Shown: positions 1-11,715 of the stretch, piece after piece
Layout: each line of letters starts with the position of its first letter
Numbering within the stretch: the first letter of the stretch is position 1
Assembly: GCA_014706295.1 (NCBI GenBank)
Contig: JACSVZ010000008.1
Span: forward strand, 22,175,659-22,239,658
Direction: 5' to 3'
Source: Lycocorax pyrrhopterus obiensis
Lineage: Eukaryota; Chordata; Aves; Passeriformes; Paradisaeidae
DNA length: 64,000 bases
Program-made: the position numbers and the translations under genes
Notes under the pieces: model-generated
What the model was told of the DNA's origin: nothing
The model's input: the letters and a program-made list of their open reading frames with translations, nothing else
Database searches by the model: none

Positions 1-2400
1 CGTCAGGCTGGCTCCAGAGAGCAAACCAGTGAGCAGGAGAGCATGGCCCACTGCCTGTGCTGCTCTGGGTATCTCCTGGCGCACCTTGGGCTGCTCCCAC
101 ATGCAGCCTTCCAGCAGGCACACCTGCCAGCTCTGGGGGCCCAGGTTGGGGGGACTTTGGGGGGCTTTGAACTTTGTTTGAGATGAACCTGAGCCTGCAG
201 CTAGCACGTGATGGATTTCTCCTGAAGAGCCAATTTCCCTGGCCAAGCCAAATCACCCCCTCTCCCAGGGCTTCAGGGCCCCCTGGATTGCTCCTGGCTG
301 GACAAGTGCAGGCCAGCTCCTGCCTGCCGGGTGCACGAGGGCAGCAGATGGCTGTGGCCAGCTCTCCTGGCACAGCGGGTCAGAGGGTGGCCCATGGCCA
401 GCTATCTTGGCACAGCGGGGCAGCAGCCCCAGAGCGGCTGGAGGAGTGCAGTTCAGAACGGGATAAAAGCCAGGGAAGGAGTTAGAAGAATAAACCCCAG
501 GCTGTTAAACACAATGGAAGTCTTTAACTTGGATTTTGCTGTTGTTTTAGAGATAAGTCTCCCAATATGTTAGATGCCAATCGCTGTCATGATTGTTTCC
601 TCACTCTCCCATTGCTTCAGCACTGATCCCACATCCCACCACAGTTTGTTCCTGCGCAAACTCTGGCGAGTGCTTCCACAACCCCTTTCCCTCCACTCCT
701 GTGCTATAAAAGAGCCACAGGCAGGTGAAAACCGACAAAGGGTTTAGAAGCTGCAAACACCATAAAGCCCAGCAAGACCGGGCCGTGACCTGCTCCGCGG
801 GATAGCTGCTGCTCTTTTCCCGTGGGAGCTATCAGGAAGATAAAAGCCGCTGGCTGTACCTGTGCGGGGCCGCGGCGCTGTGAAATACAATCTGCTCATT
901 AGCTGCCATGACAAAGAGGTTTCCGCACGCCGGCTGGGCGTGAGGCAGCTCTCAGCTGCCTGCTGAGAGAAGGGCTGCACCGCCGCGGCATCAATCACAG
1001 CTCCAGCTGGCAGCTCCTCAGGGAGCTGGGAGCCAGGCCTGGGCTCCCCATAGCAGTCTTTGCACCTCCTTCTCCTCCTCTGCCACTGCTGGTGCCTGCT
1101 TCCAATAAGAGGATGGTCTCAGGTGGCAGCAGTGTGGCCAAGGGGCACTGAAGATTCACAGTGAAATTAGGAAGATGTTCACATCTCTGCTGGGCTTCCC
1201 ACACACAGCTGACTCATGAGCTAAGCGATATCTTGTGGCTTTGTGGACATCTTGCAAGGGACGTGGTCATTGCGTGCCCCTCCAGGTCCTTCACCCATGG
1301 AAGGGCAGCTTGAGTGCCCATCCTGGTTGCCAGAATTGCCTGTCCACTCTCCCTCTGAGCTCAAGTGTTTTACTGCCTTGTTATTTTTGAGATAACATTT
1401 TCATGTATGGTTGGAGTGCTTTCTCTTCCTGAGTGATTGAGGCAGTCAGCTGCATAATAGTTAGAGAAGCCCTTCAAATAAAGCCTTCTGCAGGTACATC
1501 AGTGTGCCTGCCTGCACTTAAACTTGTACACGTGTGGGAGTCAGGAGTGGAGAGAAGGAGGGCAGGAGCAGCACCAGTAGTCGCTCTTCACAGGGCAGTG
1601 CCTTCGGAATGCTGATTTGGCATTTAGTACCTCTAGGATCATTTCAGGCACGCAACGTACATACTCTATCTCTCTTTCCTTAATATCTCTCTGAAACAGT
1701 CCAGAGGGAAGCAATACATTTATTTCACCCCAGGCAGGCATGAGATTTCTCTTCAGATTCTTACAGAATGTTAAAGACCTTCCACATGGTACTCACTACT
1801 TTTTTATCCATCTTTGATATTGATTTCTGCTCCTTTAATGTACAATGCTGTAAGGTTATATCTATGCAGAGAAAAAACCTGGGCATATTTCTAGGCAGGG
1901 TTTGAGAAACACAAACCCCAATGAAAAACCAAAGCCGAAAACCAGACTTCCATTTCCTATGGCTCCTCACGGGGCCTAAAGAGCTCCTCTTCCCCTGAAG
2001 ACTATGGGCGGTGAGATACTGGGTTTGGTAGACACTTAAAGTTCTTTTCTGCATATAAGATTCATATGCAGGATGAGGAAGCCCTGGAGGGATCAAGGGT
2101 GAATCGACAGCAGGGGCTGCCTGCTCAGCTGTGGTGGTAGAAGACAATATGATATTGCCTGTGAATTGATGGCGTCCTTGAGAAAGCATCACAGCAGTGC
2201 GAAGGTCTGTGCCCAATGGTGCTGTGATCAGATGCTTGGATGCTGCGGGTGATTTTTCACCTCCTTGGCTTTACCCAAAGGCACTGAGGAGAACTCAACG
2301 GGAAAGAATATCACTGTCTGTCCTGGAGGAGGGAGGGCCCTGGGCTCACACTAGGTCTATCTGACCTGTTCTGAGCACCTCCCCACTGGCGAATGCGTTG

Positions 2401-2417
2401 CCCCCCCCCCCCCCCCC
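2401..2417. repeat. poly-C run (17 C)
   Basis: Uninterrupted C homopolymer inside HPSE2 intronic DNA. It is seen directly; its exact length may be affected by sequencing error. Confidence 0.9.
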
Positions 2418-4984
2418 AGGTTTCCGGGTCCCCCAGTTTCCGGGTCCAAGGAGACAAGGGGCCCTCCGGTGAGGTGCCAGGAGCGGGAGCGGGTCCCCCG
2501 GCCGTGCTCCCGCCTGCTGCACGTACACGCTCCCCGGTGCGCTCATTAGCTGAGCTGGCTTGGCAGGAGGCGCTGCTAATTGCAGCTGAAGGTCCCGGCT
2601 GTCCCCCCCTCGGTACCTCTCCCGCCCCCGCGCTGCCCCCGAGGGGTTCCTCCCCAGGCCGGGGCTGCGGGGGCTGGGTCCTTGCCCACCTGTGCCCATG
2701 CCCAGCCTGGGCGGCCAGGGGAATCCAGCCCTGCTGCTGCACCCGCCCGTCTATCTGCACGTCCAGCAGTGTCCCCGCGCTGCGCACACGCAGCCGGCCG
2801 AGCTGCCAGAGCAGGACTGTGGCTGCTGTTGCCCCCGCGGGCACCCTCGGCTGCAGGTCACTGCCTAGGACAGGGCGGTCAGGTCGGACTGCAGCGTGCC
2901 ATGCGCCGTGCAGGCAGAGGTACGGCCCCAAGTCTGGGAGTGACAAGGGATGGGGAGAGGGAGCAGGTTCAATGGAGCTTGCACGCACACGGAAGCTGTT
3001 CCTGATGACTGTAAATCTGCTGCGCAGGCGTCTGGCACCCCCATCTGCCCTGCACGCTAGAGCACTAGCTCTGGTGGGAGTGATGCCTGCAAGCAGGGAA
3101 GGGGAGGGAGAGGCAAGGACTGGCAGGAGCTGTTGTTACAGGACGTTTGCTCTGGCCACAGATGGGAGAGATGAAATCCCGGGCAGTTCAAGTGTGCATG
3201 GGGTAAATGCTCTCCCATGAGATGTCAAGCTGAAGCATGGTCTGCTGAAGGGCAGAGTGGAAATGGTGCCCTGTGGAAGTCTCCCAGCAAGCCTTGGCAC
3301 AACGGCCTGGAGCAAGTTTGAGCAGGGCATCCACCACCTTGTCCTTTCCATCATGTCTCAAGGACTGAGGCATCGTCTGCTTTCTGCACTCTCTCCTTCC
3401 AGGAGTTCCAGGTTAGCTCTGAGGATCATTGTATCTGTGAACAGATTTAAAGCACCTAAACTCTGCTCGCTGTCACAGTGGGTTAAAGGGCCTTTCCCTC
3501 TTGGTGCACCAGAAAAAAAGGTCTCTGAAGTGCATATGCATGGACTCTCAAATGAATCAAAGCCATGCTGTGGCTAGCATCTCTGGCACCCACCCGCTGG
3601 AGCTGCAAGACGTGCAGAGCTGGAGCCAGACTGTTCCTCCTGCACTGGAGGCTGGGGCAGAGACAAACTCCACCTGGGACCAGCAACAGCAGCAGCTTGG
3701 TCTTGGAAGGATGTACACAGCCATTGCTCACATCTCCCAGAGGCACCATGCTAGTGCTAAACCTGCCCACCTTGGTCACAAAGCCATCCCAGAGCTGTGG
3801 ATGAGGTGGGACAGAAGGACCATTCCCAGAGTGGATTGGTGCTCTGGAAGAACAGGAAACAGAAAAATTGCATTTGGTTTCCAAGCCCTGTGATCTGGCA
3901 GCTCCACTCCCTTCCTGTAGCCTCCATCGCCTGGACCCTGTTAGGGAGAGGTGATGACAAAAGAGAGATTTGGCTGTTCCTCCATCTGCTCAGGTCCCAA
4001 GAAGGTGGAGGCCCCTGGCTGGGGCCAGGCTGTGAAGGGCAGTAGGCAGGGTTCACGTCCTACTCGCCACTTTCCTGTTTCCTGGGCAGGCTGTCCCCTC
4101 AGTGCCACTGGTACCTGGCAGCAGTTGCTGTGGCTGCTGCTCCCACAGAAGGAATTTTGCTGTAGACCACTTGACTGAAGAGAAAGCTGCAGAAAGATGT
4201 AAAGACATAATGCAATGCAGGAAAGAGTGGTGTGAGATGAAGTGTTTGCAGCCGTTAGAGCAGGAAGGAAGAGGATCAGCACGGTGAAAGCAACAGATGC
4301 CCAGGCAGAGGTGTCAGCAGCTTCAGGGAACTGGTGGTGGGGCTCCTGCAGGGACCTGGCCTCAACAAAAAAGGAATTGGTCAGCATCGGCCATTCCTTT
4401 CATAGGTGGAGGTGTCTGGATCAAAGCAAAGTCTGTCCTGCCCAGGAGGGGCAGAGCACAGGGAAGAGCCAAAGGGCCACTTTGCTGCAGCATCTCTGTG
4501 TGTTGCCTCCTCCTCCCGTGCTGGTGCCACCAGCCTCTGGCAGCCCAGTCCACCTGAAGCCCCCTTGCTTGGGGCTAGAAGGAGCCTTGTTCCCTGTTCA
4601 TAGACCCTCTCTGGAGTGTCCCCCGTGGTGCTCACTCACAGACGCCCCCAGTACAGCAGCAGATGTTGTAGGAGACTGCTCAGTTCTCCAGAACCTCCAC
4701 AAAAGGAGGGGGCACACACGGAACAGCAAACAGATCATGTCCCTGAGGGTGGGGGCATGAGAGCTTGCGAGGGCAGCATTAGTGTCTGAGGCTGATGATT
4801 TTGACTTCAGAAAATGTCGTTCCCTTTGGGATGAGGCTCTGCCCCGCTCTGTTTGTCACAGGACCTTGCATAGTGTTTGGCTGAGAGAACCTTGAACTCC
4901 CTCTTAAGAAGCACATAAAACTCAGGGATAATTTTAAAAGCAGCATTATCCAGCCTTGCTGAAGGAACAAGCAGCTATGGCTTG

Positions 4985-5275
4985 AACAGGATGTAAGGAC
5001 CTCCGCGGGGAGAAAGCTTTGGATGCTGAGGATCTCTTTAATCTAGTGGAAAAAGAAAGAACAAGAACCACCGGTTGGAAGCTGAAGCCAGACAAATTCA
5101 AGACAAAAATAAGGAGTGGGATTGTTAACAGTGCGGATATGCAACTGCCGGAAGAGGCTCCCTGGGAAGTGGCAGCTTCTCCATCCCTCCAAGTCTTCAC
5201 AACCACAATCACTACTTTTCTGAAAGATGCTTTTGCCAAAAACAAGCCATCAGGCTCAACAAAGGGATAAAAGAG
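4985..5275 (+). repeat. ancient CR1-like LINE 3' fragment, copy A
   Basis: The core at about 5035-5105 (CTCTTTAATCTAG, then GGTTGGAAGCTGAAGCCAGA, then CAAATTCAAGAC) matches my memory of an old sauropsid CR1-type repeat common in turtles and crocodilians. The match continues through 'TTAACAGTG' and 'TTTTCTGAAAGATGCTTTTG' to about 5270. The same core occurs in reverse near 34.05 kb and 35.47 kb and in the forward direction near 51.75 kb. The copies are strongly diverged and non-coding. Boundaries are approximate and the subfamily name is not assigned. Confidence 0.75.
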
Positions 5276-8200
5276 CAAAGCTCTCTGTCCTGTGATGTTC
5301 AGAGCAGCCAGCCATTATCTCCATACAGGTTGCTGGGACTGTGGAAAAATGCAGATGAAGGTGCAGGAATGGAGTTCTCTGTAACAGGCTGTTGAAACTC
5401 GAGTGTGCATAAGGCACAGGGGAAGAACTTGAGCAGCTTCAGAAGCGGGAAGAAGCAATAGGAAGTGGAATAGGGTGAGCAGCAGCCAGCTGATGCTGCT
5501 GGTGACTTGGGAACAGAGAGCTATGCCCGGGCAGCCCCAGCCAGAGGAGGCTGTGCACCACGGGCTCACAGCCGACTTGTTTGAAGTTCAGCTGCCTTTG
5601 CTGGTTACAGTCCCCAGGAGACTGAAGGGCTGTGGCTCTTTTACTGCAGTTTTCTGGTTATGGGAACGTCTTCTCACACATGGAGAGCACGGAGCTGAAC
5701 AAACTCAGGTGGGCAGCAGAGCTGCTTTGCTGCTGCTAGGAGAGAGCGTGGGGATAACTCCTGCACTTCTCCTGATGGCTCTGCAGACAAGAGGGTCTGG
5801 CTAATGGTTCTGCCTCAGGGTCTGCCTAATCAACCTTGTTTCCAAAAGATGAAGTCTCTAAAATTTCTGCAGTGAAGTAAAATGTGCAAAGAGATCAAGT
5901 GGGACCCTCTGGGCTTTCCCTCTCTAGTGGAAAGCTTGTACGTCTCACTGGCCCCATGGGGCTCAGAAGATGAGGCTCCCTGAGCTCTGCACATCAGCTC
6001 ACTCAACACAAGCACCCCTCCTGCCCACAAATCAGAGGTTCCAGACAGGACACCTCCTGAGGCACAGGAGGGCTCTGCCTTCAGGTGCTCCTCACCTGCA
6101 GTGCTGCTTGATGGGTCTGCAAAGTAATTAAACCAAGAAAGATCCCTCGATTCCCATGGGACTAATAGCAAACCAGATTTCTCTCTGCTATCCCCCCTCT
6201 ACTGCTACAGCTGTATTGCTGGCTCAGCCCTCTCAACAAGAGTCTTTTGTGCCTCCAAAAGACAAATCCTTTCTGCAGTTGCACTGGTTGGAGCAACCTG
6301 TCTCCCTGGACATTGCTGGGGCTGCCCCTGACAGGATGTCCAGCACCACACTGCACGTCTTTGCAAGGGGTGTGTGGGCACTGCCAGCCTGGGGAACTTG
6401 CTTGCACAGGGTGGGTCACGTGGGAGTGGGTGCCACCTGCTGTCGGGGGCTCAGGAAGAGGTCACTGATAGTGGAAAAGCCACCCTGGTTGCAGCCAAAC
6501 TGGGTTTCAAGAGCAACTATTTTCCAAACTGGTCCCATTTGAACAGGAGCTGGTAGCTGCAGGTGCCCAGCAGCCCTGGTGTGATTTTGACTGGGGCTCA
6601 CTCACACCAGTGGAAGGAGCAGCCCTGGAGCATCAGTCCAGCTGGGGAAAGTGTCTGGCCTCAGCAGGTTTGTTTCAGTCATGCTAGGTGTGTGTGTGTA
6701 ATTCATCATCCAAGTGCTTGGTGTCACCAGGTCCTGGTAATTTATTGCAAATAACATCATTTTGGCCCCTCACACAAGTGGATTTGAGATGACGCGAAAA
6801 GCTGCAGCTGTCTTCACTGCTTCCCTGCAGTGAGCTGAAGAGCTCAAGTGCCTTGAGGCCAGTGCTGACAACTCCTTTTTCAGTCTCGGGTCATTTTTCT
6901 GGCCCTCCTTTGAACTCTCTTTGGTATTTTCACATCCTTCTTGAAACTGAGACTTCAGAGCTAGCTTTGCCAGCAAGGTGAGGTAAAATCACTGCTCTCC
7001 CCTCACCTCCTGCAGATGTTGGAGGGACACAGTGGTCCCCGCACTGCCCTGGAGGCATTGCCTGTGCTGAAGTACTGCACACTCAGCCGTGATCACCTCA
7101 TACTTTGCAGAACAGCTCACCCTAAATCACTGCTGACTGTCTCACCCATCTCATGGCGCCTGCACGGTTTTTCTCAGAAAAGTTGGGTACCCTTAGCTGG
7201 GCCAGAAGCTCACAAAACATAGCCAAAACTTTTCAGAGAGACAAGCATCTGCGCTCGTGCCCAGCTACAGGCTACAAGAGCCTCTCCCTTCACATTCACA
7301 TCTCCTTTGGGGCCCAGAGTTTGCAGAGGAAGCAGTTACCAGGCTGGTGTGGCACAAAGCCCCGTGGTTTTGGCTGGGAGTAGCAAGAAGAGAACAGAAG
7401 GTAGCTTTTCCTCCAGCATTGTGCCAAAATCTTGCCCAGAAAGTGAGAACTGTGTCTGGATCTCTCTTTGCCAGACCAGCTAAGTGCCGATGGAACAGAT
7501 CAGCTTCTGCTGAGCTGGAAAGAGCATGGGGCTGGCAGTCCCATCTGGCTGGTGGGTTTTGGCCTTGTGCTGGTCACTGGTGCCCCGCTGCTCAGTTTTA
7601 AATGCTGACCTCTTTACCCAAAATGCATGTTAATCAGGGGCTGTGTGAGGGCTCCCCACGAACAGGATGGATAACTGAGTCTATATGAGATATCTGCACT
7701 TCCACCTGCCCATTCTGCCCTGCATCCTGGGGGCCTGGAGACCCCATTCCCGACCACATGCCCTTCTGGGATGCAAGACCCCTTCCTCGCACTATCCTGA
7801 CCATGTGGGGCTTTCCTTGCCCTTCCCAGGGACTGTGCAGAGCCACAGGGTGCTTGTTCAATACTCGTTTCCTCCTCACTGTGCAGGTCAGACCTGAGGG
7901 GCAGAGCAGCCCCTGGTGCTAGTGTGACCATCACTGCTGGATGTTTGACAGGGCCAGCAGGGAGGGGGATCATCCCAATTGCCCTGGGGCACATGGCTCC
8001 TCTAGGATATCCAGTCTGAGCTGTTCAGAGGGCATTTATCCAGAGTGCTCGTGTGTGTGAAGGTGCCTCAGCGCCCACAGGCAGCACTCAGAGAAGCAGG
8101 GCGAGGGTCCATCTCCTCAGCATCACCTGGTGTGCCTGGAGCAGCAGCGGGGCCAGAGCCCCATCCTGCAGAACAGCAGGCGAGGGCCTGAGCCTGCCCT

Positions 8201-9003
8201 TTCCCTTCCCACAACCCTGCTTCATTTACCACACACCTCCCAGCTTCTGCAGCGGATGAGTGGGGGGCCCTGCCGGCAGCGGCCTCCGTCACCACACAGC
8301 CTCACCTCCCTCCCCAGGGCTTGGGGCCCATCCTGTGTGCTGAGCGAGGCCGTGCTCTGCGGGAAAAAGTAGTGTGTGGTGACGTAATTAAGGCTGCATC
8401 ATTTAGGCATGTGTGTAGGGTCTGAGCATTTCCTCTTTCTTGACTGCTTGGCTTCCCCATGCTCCACAGGAGGCTTTAAAATGGGAGAAATACCTCTGGG
8501 AAGCTGAGTACCCTCAGCAATCCCAAAAGCCGGTATGCCATGAACATAGACAAAGAGCAGGGGAGAGCTCTGGTGTGCTCCAGCTCTGTGTAAAGAGTGG
8601 GGGAAGAGCCTGCTCCAGAGACATCACCACCCTGTGTACATCAGCTGGAGCTGGTGTGCAGCCCCACAGCACGGCTATGTGTGCGTCCATGGGTATGTGC
8701 GAGGGTACTCGTGCTGCCCCCCATGCTCTGCAACCCAGCCAAAAGCTGAGCTCCTTCAGATAGTACCCACGTCTCTCAGCGTGGGCAATGTATTCCTGAA
8801 TCTCTTCCCTAGAAACATCCATGCCATTATGGCTTGGACTGCTCCAAAAAAGCTCATCCCAAGGCAGACATCTGGCACACAACATTTTCACCCCAACAGC
8901 CAAAATTTTGCCAGGCTGCAAGCTGGGGAGCCAGCCTTTCCTGCCCAGGCCCTCTGTGAGTAGGGGGACTGTTGTGCTGCTGACTGTCCCCTCTGCCCCC
9001 CAG

Positions 9004-10504
9004 GACTACTGGCTATCCCTGCTCTACAAGCGCCTCATTGGTCCCAAGGTGCTGGCGATCCACGTGGCCGGTCTCCAGAGGAAACCCCGGCCCGGCAGAG
9101 TCATTCGCGACAAGCTCCGGATTTATGCCCACTGCACCAGCTACCACAAGTAAGCGGAGCAAGGAAGGCTGAGGGTTACAGGGTGGGATAAGTGGTATCC
9201 CCAGGAGATGGGGACCGACAAGGACACGCTGGGGCAGGTTGGCTTCCCAGGATACTCACTCGGGTGCTGCCCTGGCCGCTGTCACACTGAAGGGAGAGCG
9301 CAGGAATGGCGATGCCTCCGATGAAAGTCGTGGCAAGCCCGCGCCTGGGAACGGGGCTGGCTGGGACCGGTGCAGTGGCCGCCGGGCAGCCGGAGCAGCA
9401 GAGATCAAGGGAGTGGATTTCACACGAGGGGCCCCTGGTCGGTCGGGTTACCCGCCAGGCCGCGCTGCCGGGGAGCCTGGCCTGGTTATTGTTTCGCTGA
9501 TAAGGTCTTTGAAAGCACCTCTGCGAGCCGGGGGGGCGGCCACCTCCTCCGCGGACACAAGTTGCTATTGTGGAGGAGGAGAGGCTGTTTCTTTACACAG
9601 TCCAGATGCTTTCAACATGCCTCCAGCTCGGTAGGAAACCTTGTCCAGTAACTGACAGGTGCAAAGTGCTTTATAGCCTTTGTTTGGGGCTGCCCGATTA
9701 GGCAGGGACAGAGGATCAGTGTCTGGACCTGTCTGTCAGGTGCCTGGGGTGGCGGGGGCAGACGCCACTCACGCACAGAGCTCCCCTCCGTTCTCAGCCT
9801 CCTCCTCGCAAGGCTGGGGGGGCTGTCCTGGAACTGACACTCTGTCCTGGGCCACCCCCACTCTGGACACCGTTGCAGCATCCTCTTGTGCAGTGTCACT
9901 GCTGGCTGAAGAGAGGGTTGAAAGGTGTCATCACAGAGCCAGGCTTCATGATGGGAAGGTGGCATCTCCCTGTGAAGGGGCAGCAGGATGGTGAATCTGG
10001 ATGTCTGCACGAGGCCAGTTCTTACAGAGACCCCCAAGCCCCTTCTTGGAGGTGATGCTCCCTGGGCACATGGCAGTGCAGCCCTCATCTCCCACTCTCC
10101 CCTTTGCAGTCACAACTATGTCCGGGGATCCATCACCCTTTACATCATCAACCTGCATCGCTCCCGGAAGAAAATCAAGCTGGCAGGGACGCTGCGGGAT
10201 AAGATTGTCCACCAGTACTTGCTGCAGCCCTACGGCAAGGACGGGCTCCACTCCAAGTAAGTTTGATGCTGGTGGCTGGGACTGCTATCACTGTCCCATC
10301 CTCAGTGCCAGTGCGCTTACCCTCTCCTGGTCCCACAGGTCGGTCCAGCTCAACGGGCAGCCACTGGCCATGGTGGATGACGGGACTCTCCCCGAGCTGA
10401 AGCCTCGCCCGCTGCGGGCCGGCCGCACCCTGGTCATCCCCCCGCTGACTATGAGCTTCTACGTGGTGAAAAACGTGAACGCGCTGGCCTGTCGGTACCG
10501 ATAG
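9004..10504 (+). CDS. HPSE2: heparanase-2 (inactive heparanase homologue), last three coding exons
   Basis: Exons 9004-9149, 10110-10256 and 10339-10504 (stop TAG 10502-10504) encode the last 152 residues. Both introns are phase 2 and GT-AG; the first junction restores Asn in SYHNHNYVRG. The sequence starts [20 protein letters not shown], continues through [19 protein letters not shown], and ends [13 protein letters not shown], which matches vertebrate HPSE2 very closely. HPSE2 is a secreted heparan-sulfate-binding relative of heparanase without known endoglycosidase activity that can antagonise heparanase; loss causes urofacial syndrome in humans. The part seen is the C-terminal beta-sandwich domain; the (beta/alpha)8 fold lies upstream outside the window. 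HPS1 follows in the same direction, about 1.2 kb from stop to start codon. Identity is firm. Confidence 0.96.
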
Positions 10505-11228
10505 CCCGCGGCCCACAATGGACTCGCCAGCCCCGCTCCTGCCCCCGTGCACTGCCCAGGTCACGCTGCCTCCTTGGCAGCCCACGCAGCCTCGCCGTGG
10601 GGCAGTGTTGGGCAGCTCCACGCCATGCCCTCATCCTCACCCCCAGGATGTCCTCCACCTTGGCACCACTCCTGCCCTGTGACCGCGGAGCTCCACATGC
10701 CTTGGCCACCATCCCGCCAGAGCAGTGCGACAGCCAATTTGCAGGGCGTGCCACTACCCGTCCCGTGAGCTGCGAGAAGCACCCGAGCTCTGGTGCCCGC
10801 TGGCTGCAGGGAGGGTTGCGGTGCTGAGCCCCGGTATATCCCGGGACGGACACTCTCCCCGACCCCCTGGTCCCGCTGCCCCTCGGGATGACCCCTCCAG
10901 CAGCCGGACCCCCTTCCCTGGAGGCGGGCAGTGCCCCAGTGCAGCAAGCGCATGGAAGCAGCTCCCTCTACTGCCGCCGGGCTGCCGCCAGCCAGCCTGG
11001 CCCGCCGCGAGATGTACCGGGCGGGGCGGGGCGGGGCAGGGGAGGGGGCGCCGGGGGCCGCCCCGGGCGGGCGGGCTCGGGCTCCGCGGCGGGAAATGTT
11101 GATTATTAAATTATGCATCCCGGAGCGGAGAGGGGCGGAGCGGTGGGCCGGGAGCGTCTCCTGCCCGGGAGAGTGGCGGTGTCGCGGGCAGGAGCAGCTG
11201 CGACGCGCCCAGGCGCTACCGGAGGTGT
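10505..11228 (+). other. HPSE2: HPSE2 3'UTR, running into the HPS1 CpG island
   Basis: No exon or open frame of a known family follows the HPSE2 stop. The stretch becomes very GC- and CpG-rich from about 10990. The first AATAAA downstream is at 11229-11234; an ATTAAA at 11105-11110 is an alternative. If the AATAAA is used, the HPSE2 3'UTR is about 0.75 kb and ends inside the island that serves HPS1. This is inference from position; cleavage-site data would settle it. Confidence 0.55.
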
Positions 11229-11234
11229 AATAAA
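11229..11234 (+). terminator. HPSE2: candidate HPSE2 polyadenylation signal (AATAAA)
   Basis: Canonical AATAAA about 725 bases after the HPSE2 stop and about 480 bases before the HPS1 start codon, followed by T/G-containing sequence. It is the only canonical hexamer between the two coding regions; ATTAAA at 11105 is a weaker alternative. Confidence 0.55.
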
Positions 11235-11298
11235 GTTGGGCTCTCAGCCGTGCCGGCGTCTTCTGTCCGCCGCGGGCCGGGCCGGGCGGGGCGGGAGC

Positions 11299-11588
11299 GG
11301 TGCCGCTGTCACACGGTGCGGGGCGGTGTCACACGGTGCGGTGCCGCGGTCACACGGTGCGGGGCGGCGGTCACACGGTGCGGTGTCGCTGTCACACAGT
11401 GCGGGGCGGTGTCACACGGTGCGGTGCCGCTGTGGCACGGTGCGGGGCGGCGGTCACACGGTGCCGGGCGGTGTCACACGGTGCTGTGCCGCTGTGGCAC
11501 GGTGCGGGGCGGCGGTCACACGGTGCCGGTGTCACACGGTGCCGGTGTCACACGGTGCGGTGCCGGTATCACACGGTGCAGTGCCGCG
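11299..11588. repeat. GC-rich minisatellite, about 14 copies of a roughly 20-bp unit
   Basis: The core TCACACGGTGCGG recurs about 14 times with variants (CACAGTG, GGCACGGTG, GGTGCCGG). Units alternate between endings such as GGGGCGGTG and GGTGCCGC, giving a partial two-unit higher-order pattern. The array is free of stops in several frames on both strands, so it creates long spurious open frames of the type HGAGRRSHGAV. It lies 130-420 bases upstream of the HPS1 start codon. Confidence 0.92.
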
Positions 11589-11715
11589 CCGGGCCGCCGG
11601 GGGCGCTGCGCGCGTGGGCGCGGCGGTCACGCGCGGCGGAGCAGGAAGCGGCGCGGGGCGGGTGGAGCCGCGCGGTCCCGGTGTCCCGGTGCCGGTGTTC
11701 TCCCCGCCGCGGGCC

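Larger units (their letters stand above)
1..9003 (+). other. HPSE2: HPSE2 intron sequence (about 9 kb, no exon seen)
   Basis: This stretch lies 5' of the first recognisable HPSE2 exon and ends in the acceptor CAG at 9001-9003. I looked for the preceding conserved HPSE2 exon and for other gene families and saw none; all open frames here are short and lack family features. It holds a 17-base C run (2401-2417), GC-rich sequence around 2400-2900, an ancient CR1-like fragment (about 4985-5275), and a perfect TATA-like box (TATAAAAG) at 705-712 with no recognisable gene behind it. Confidence 0.75.
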
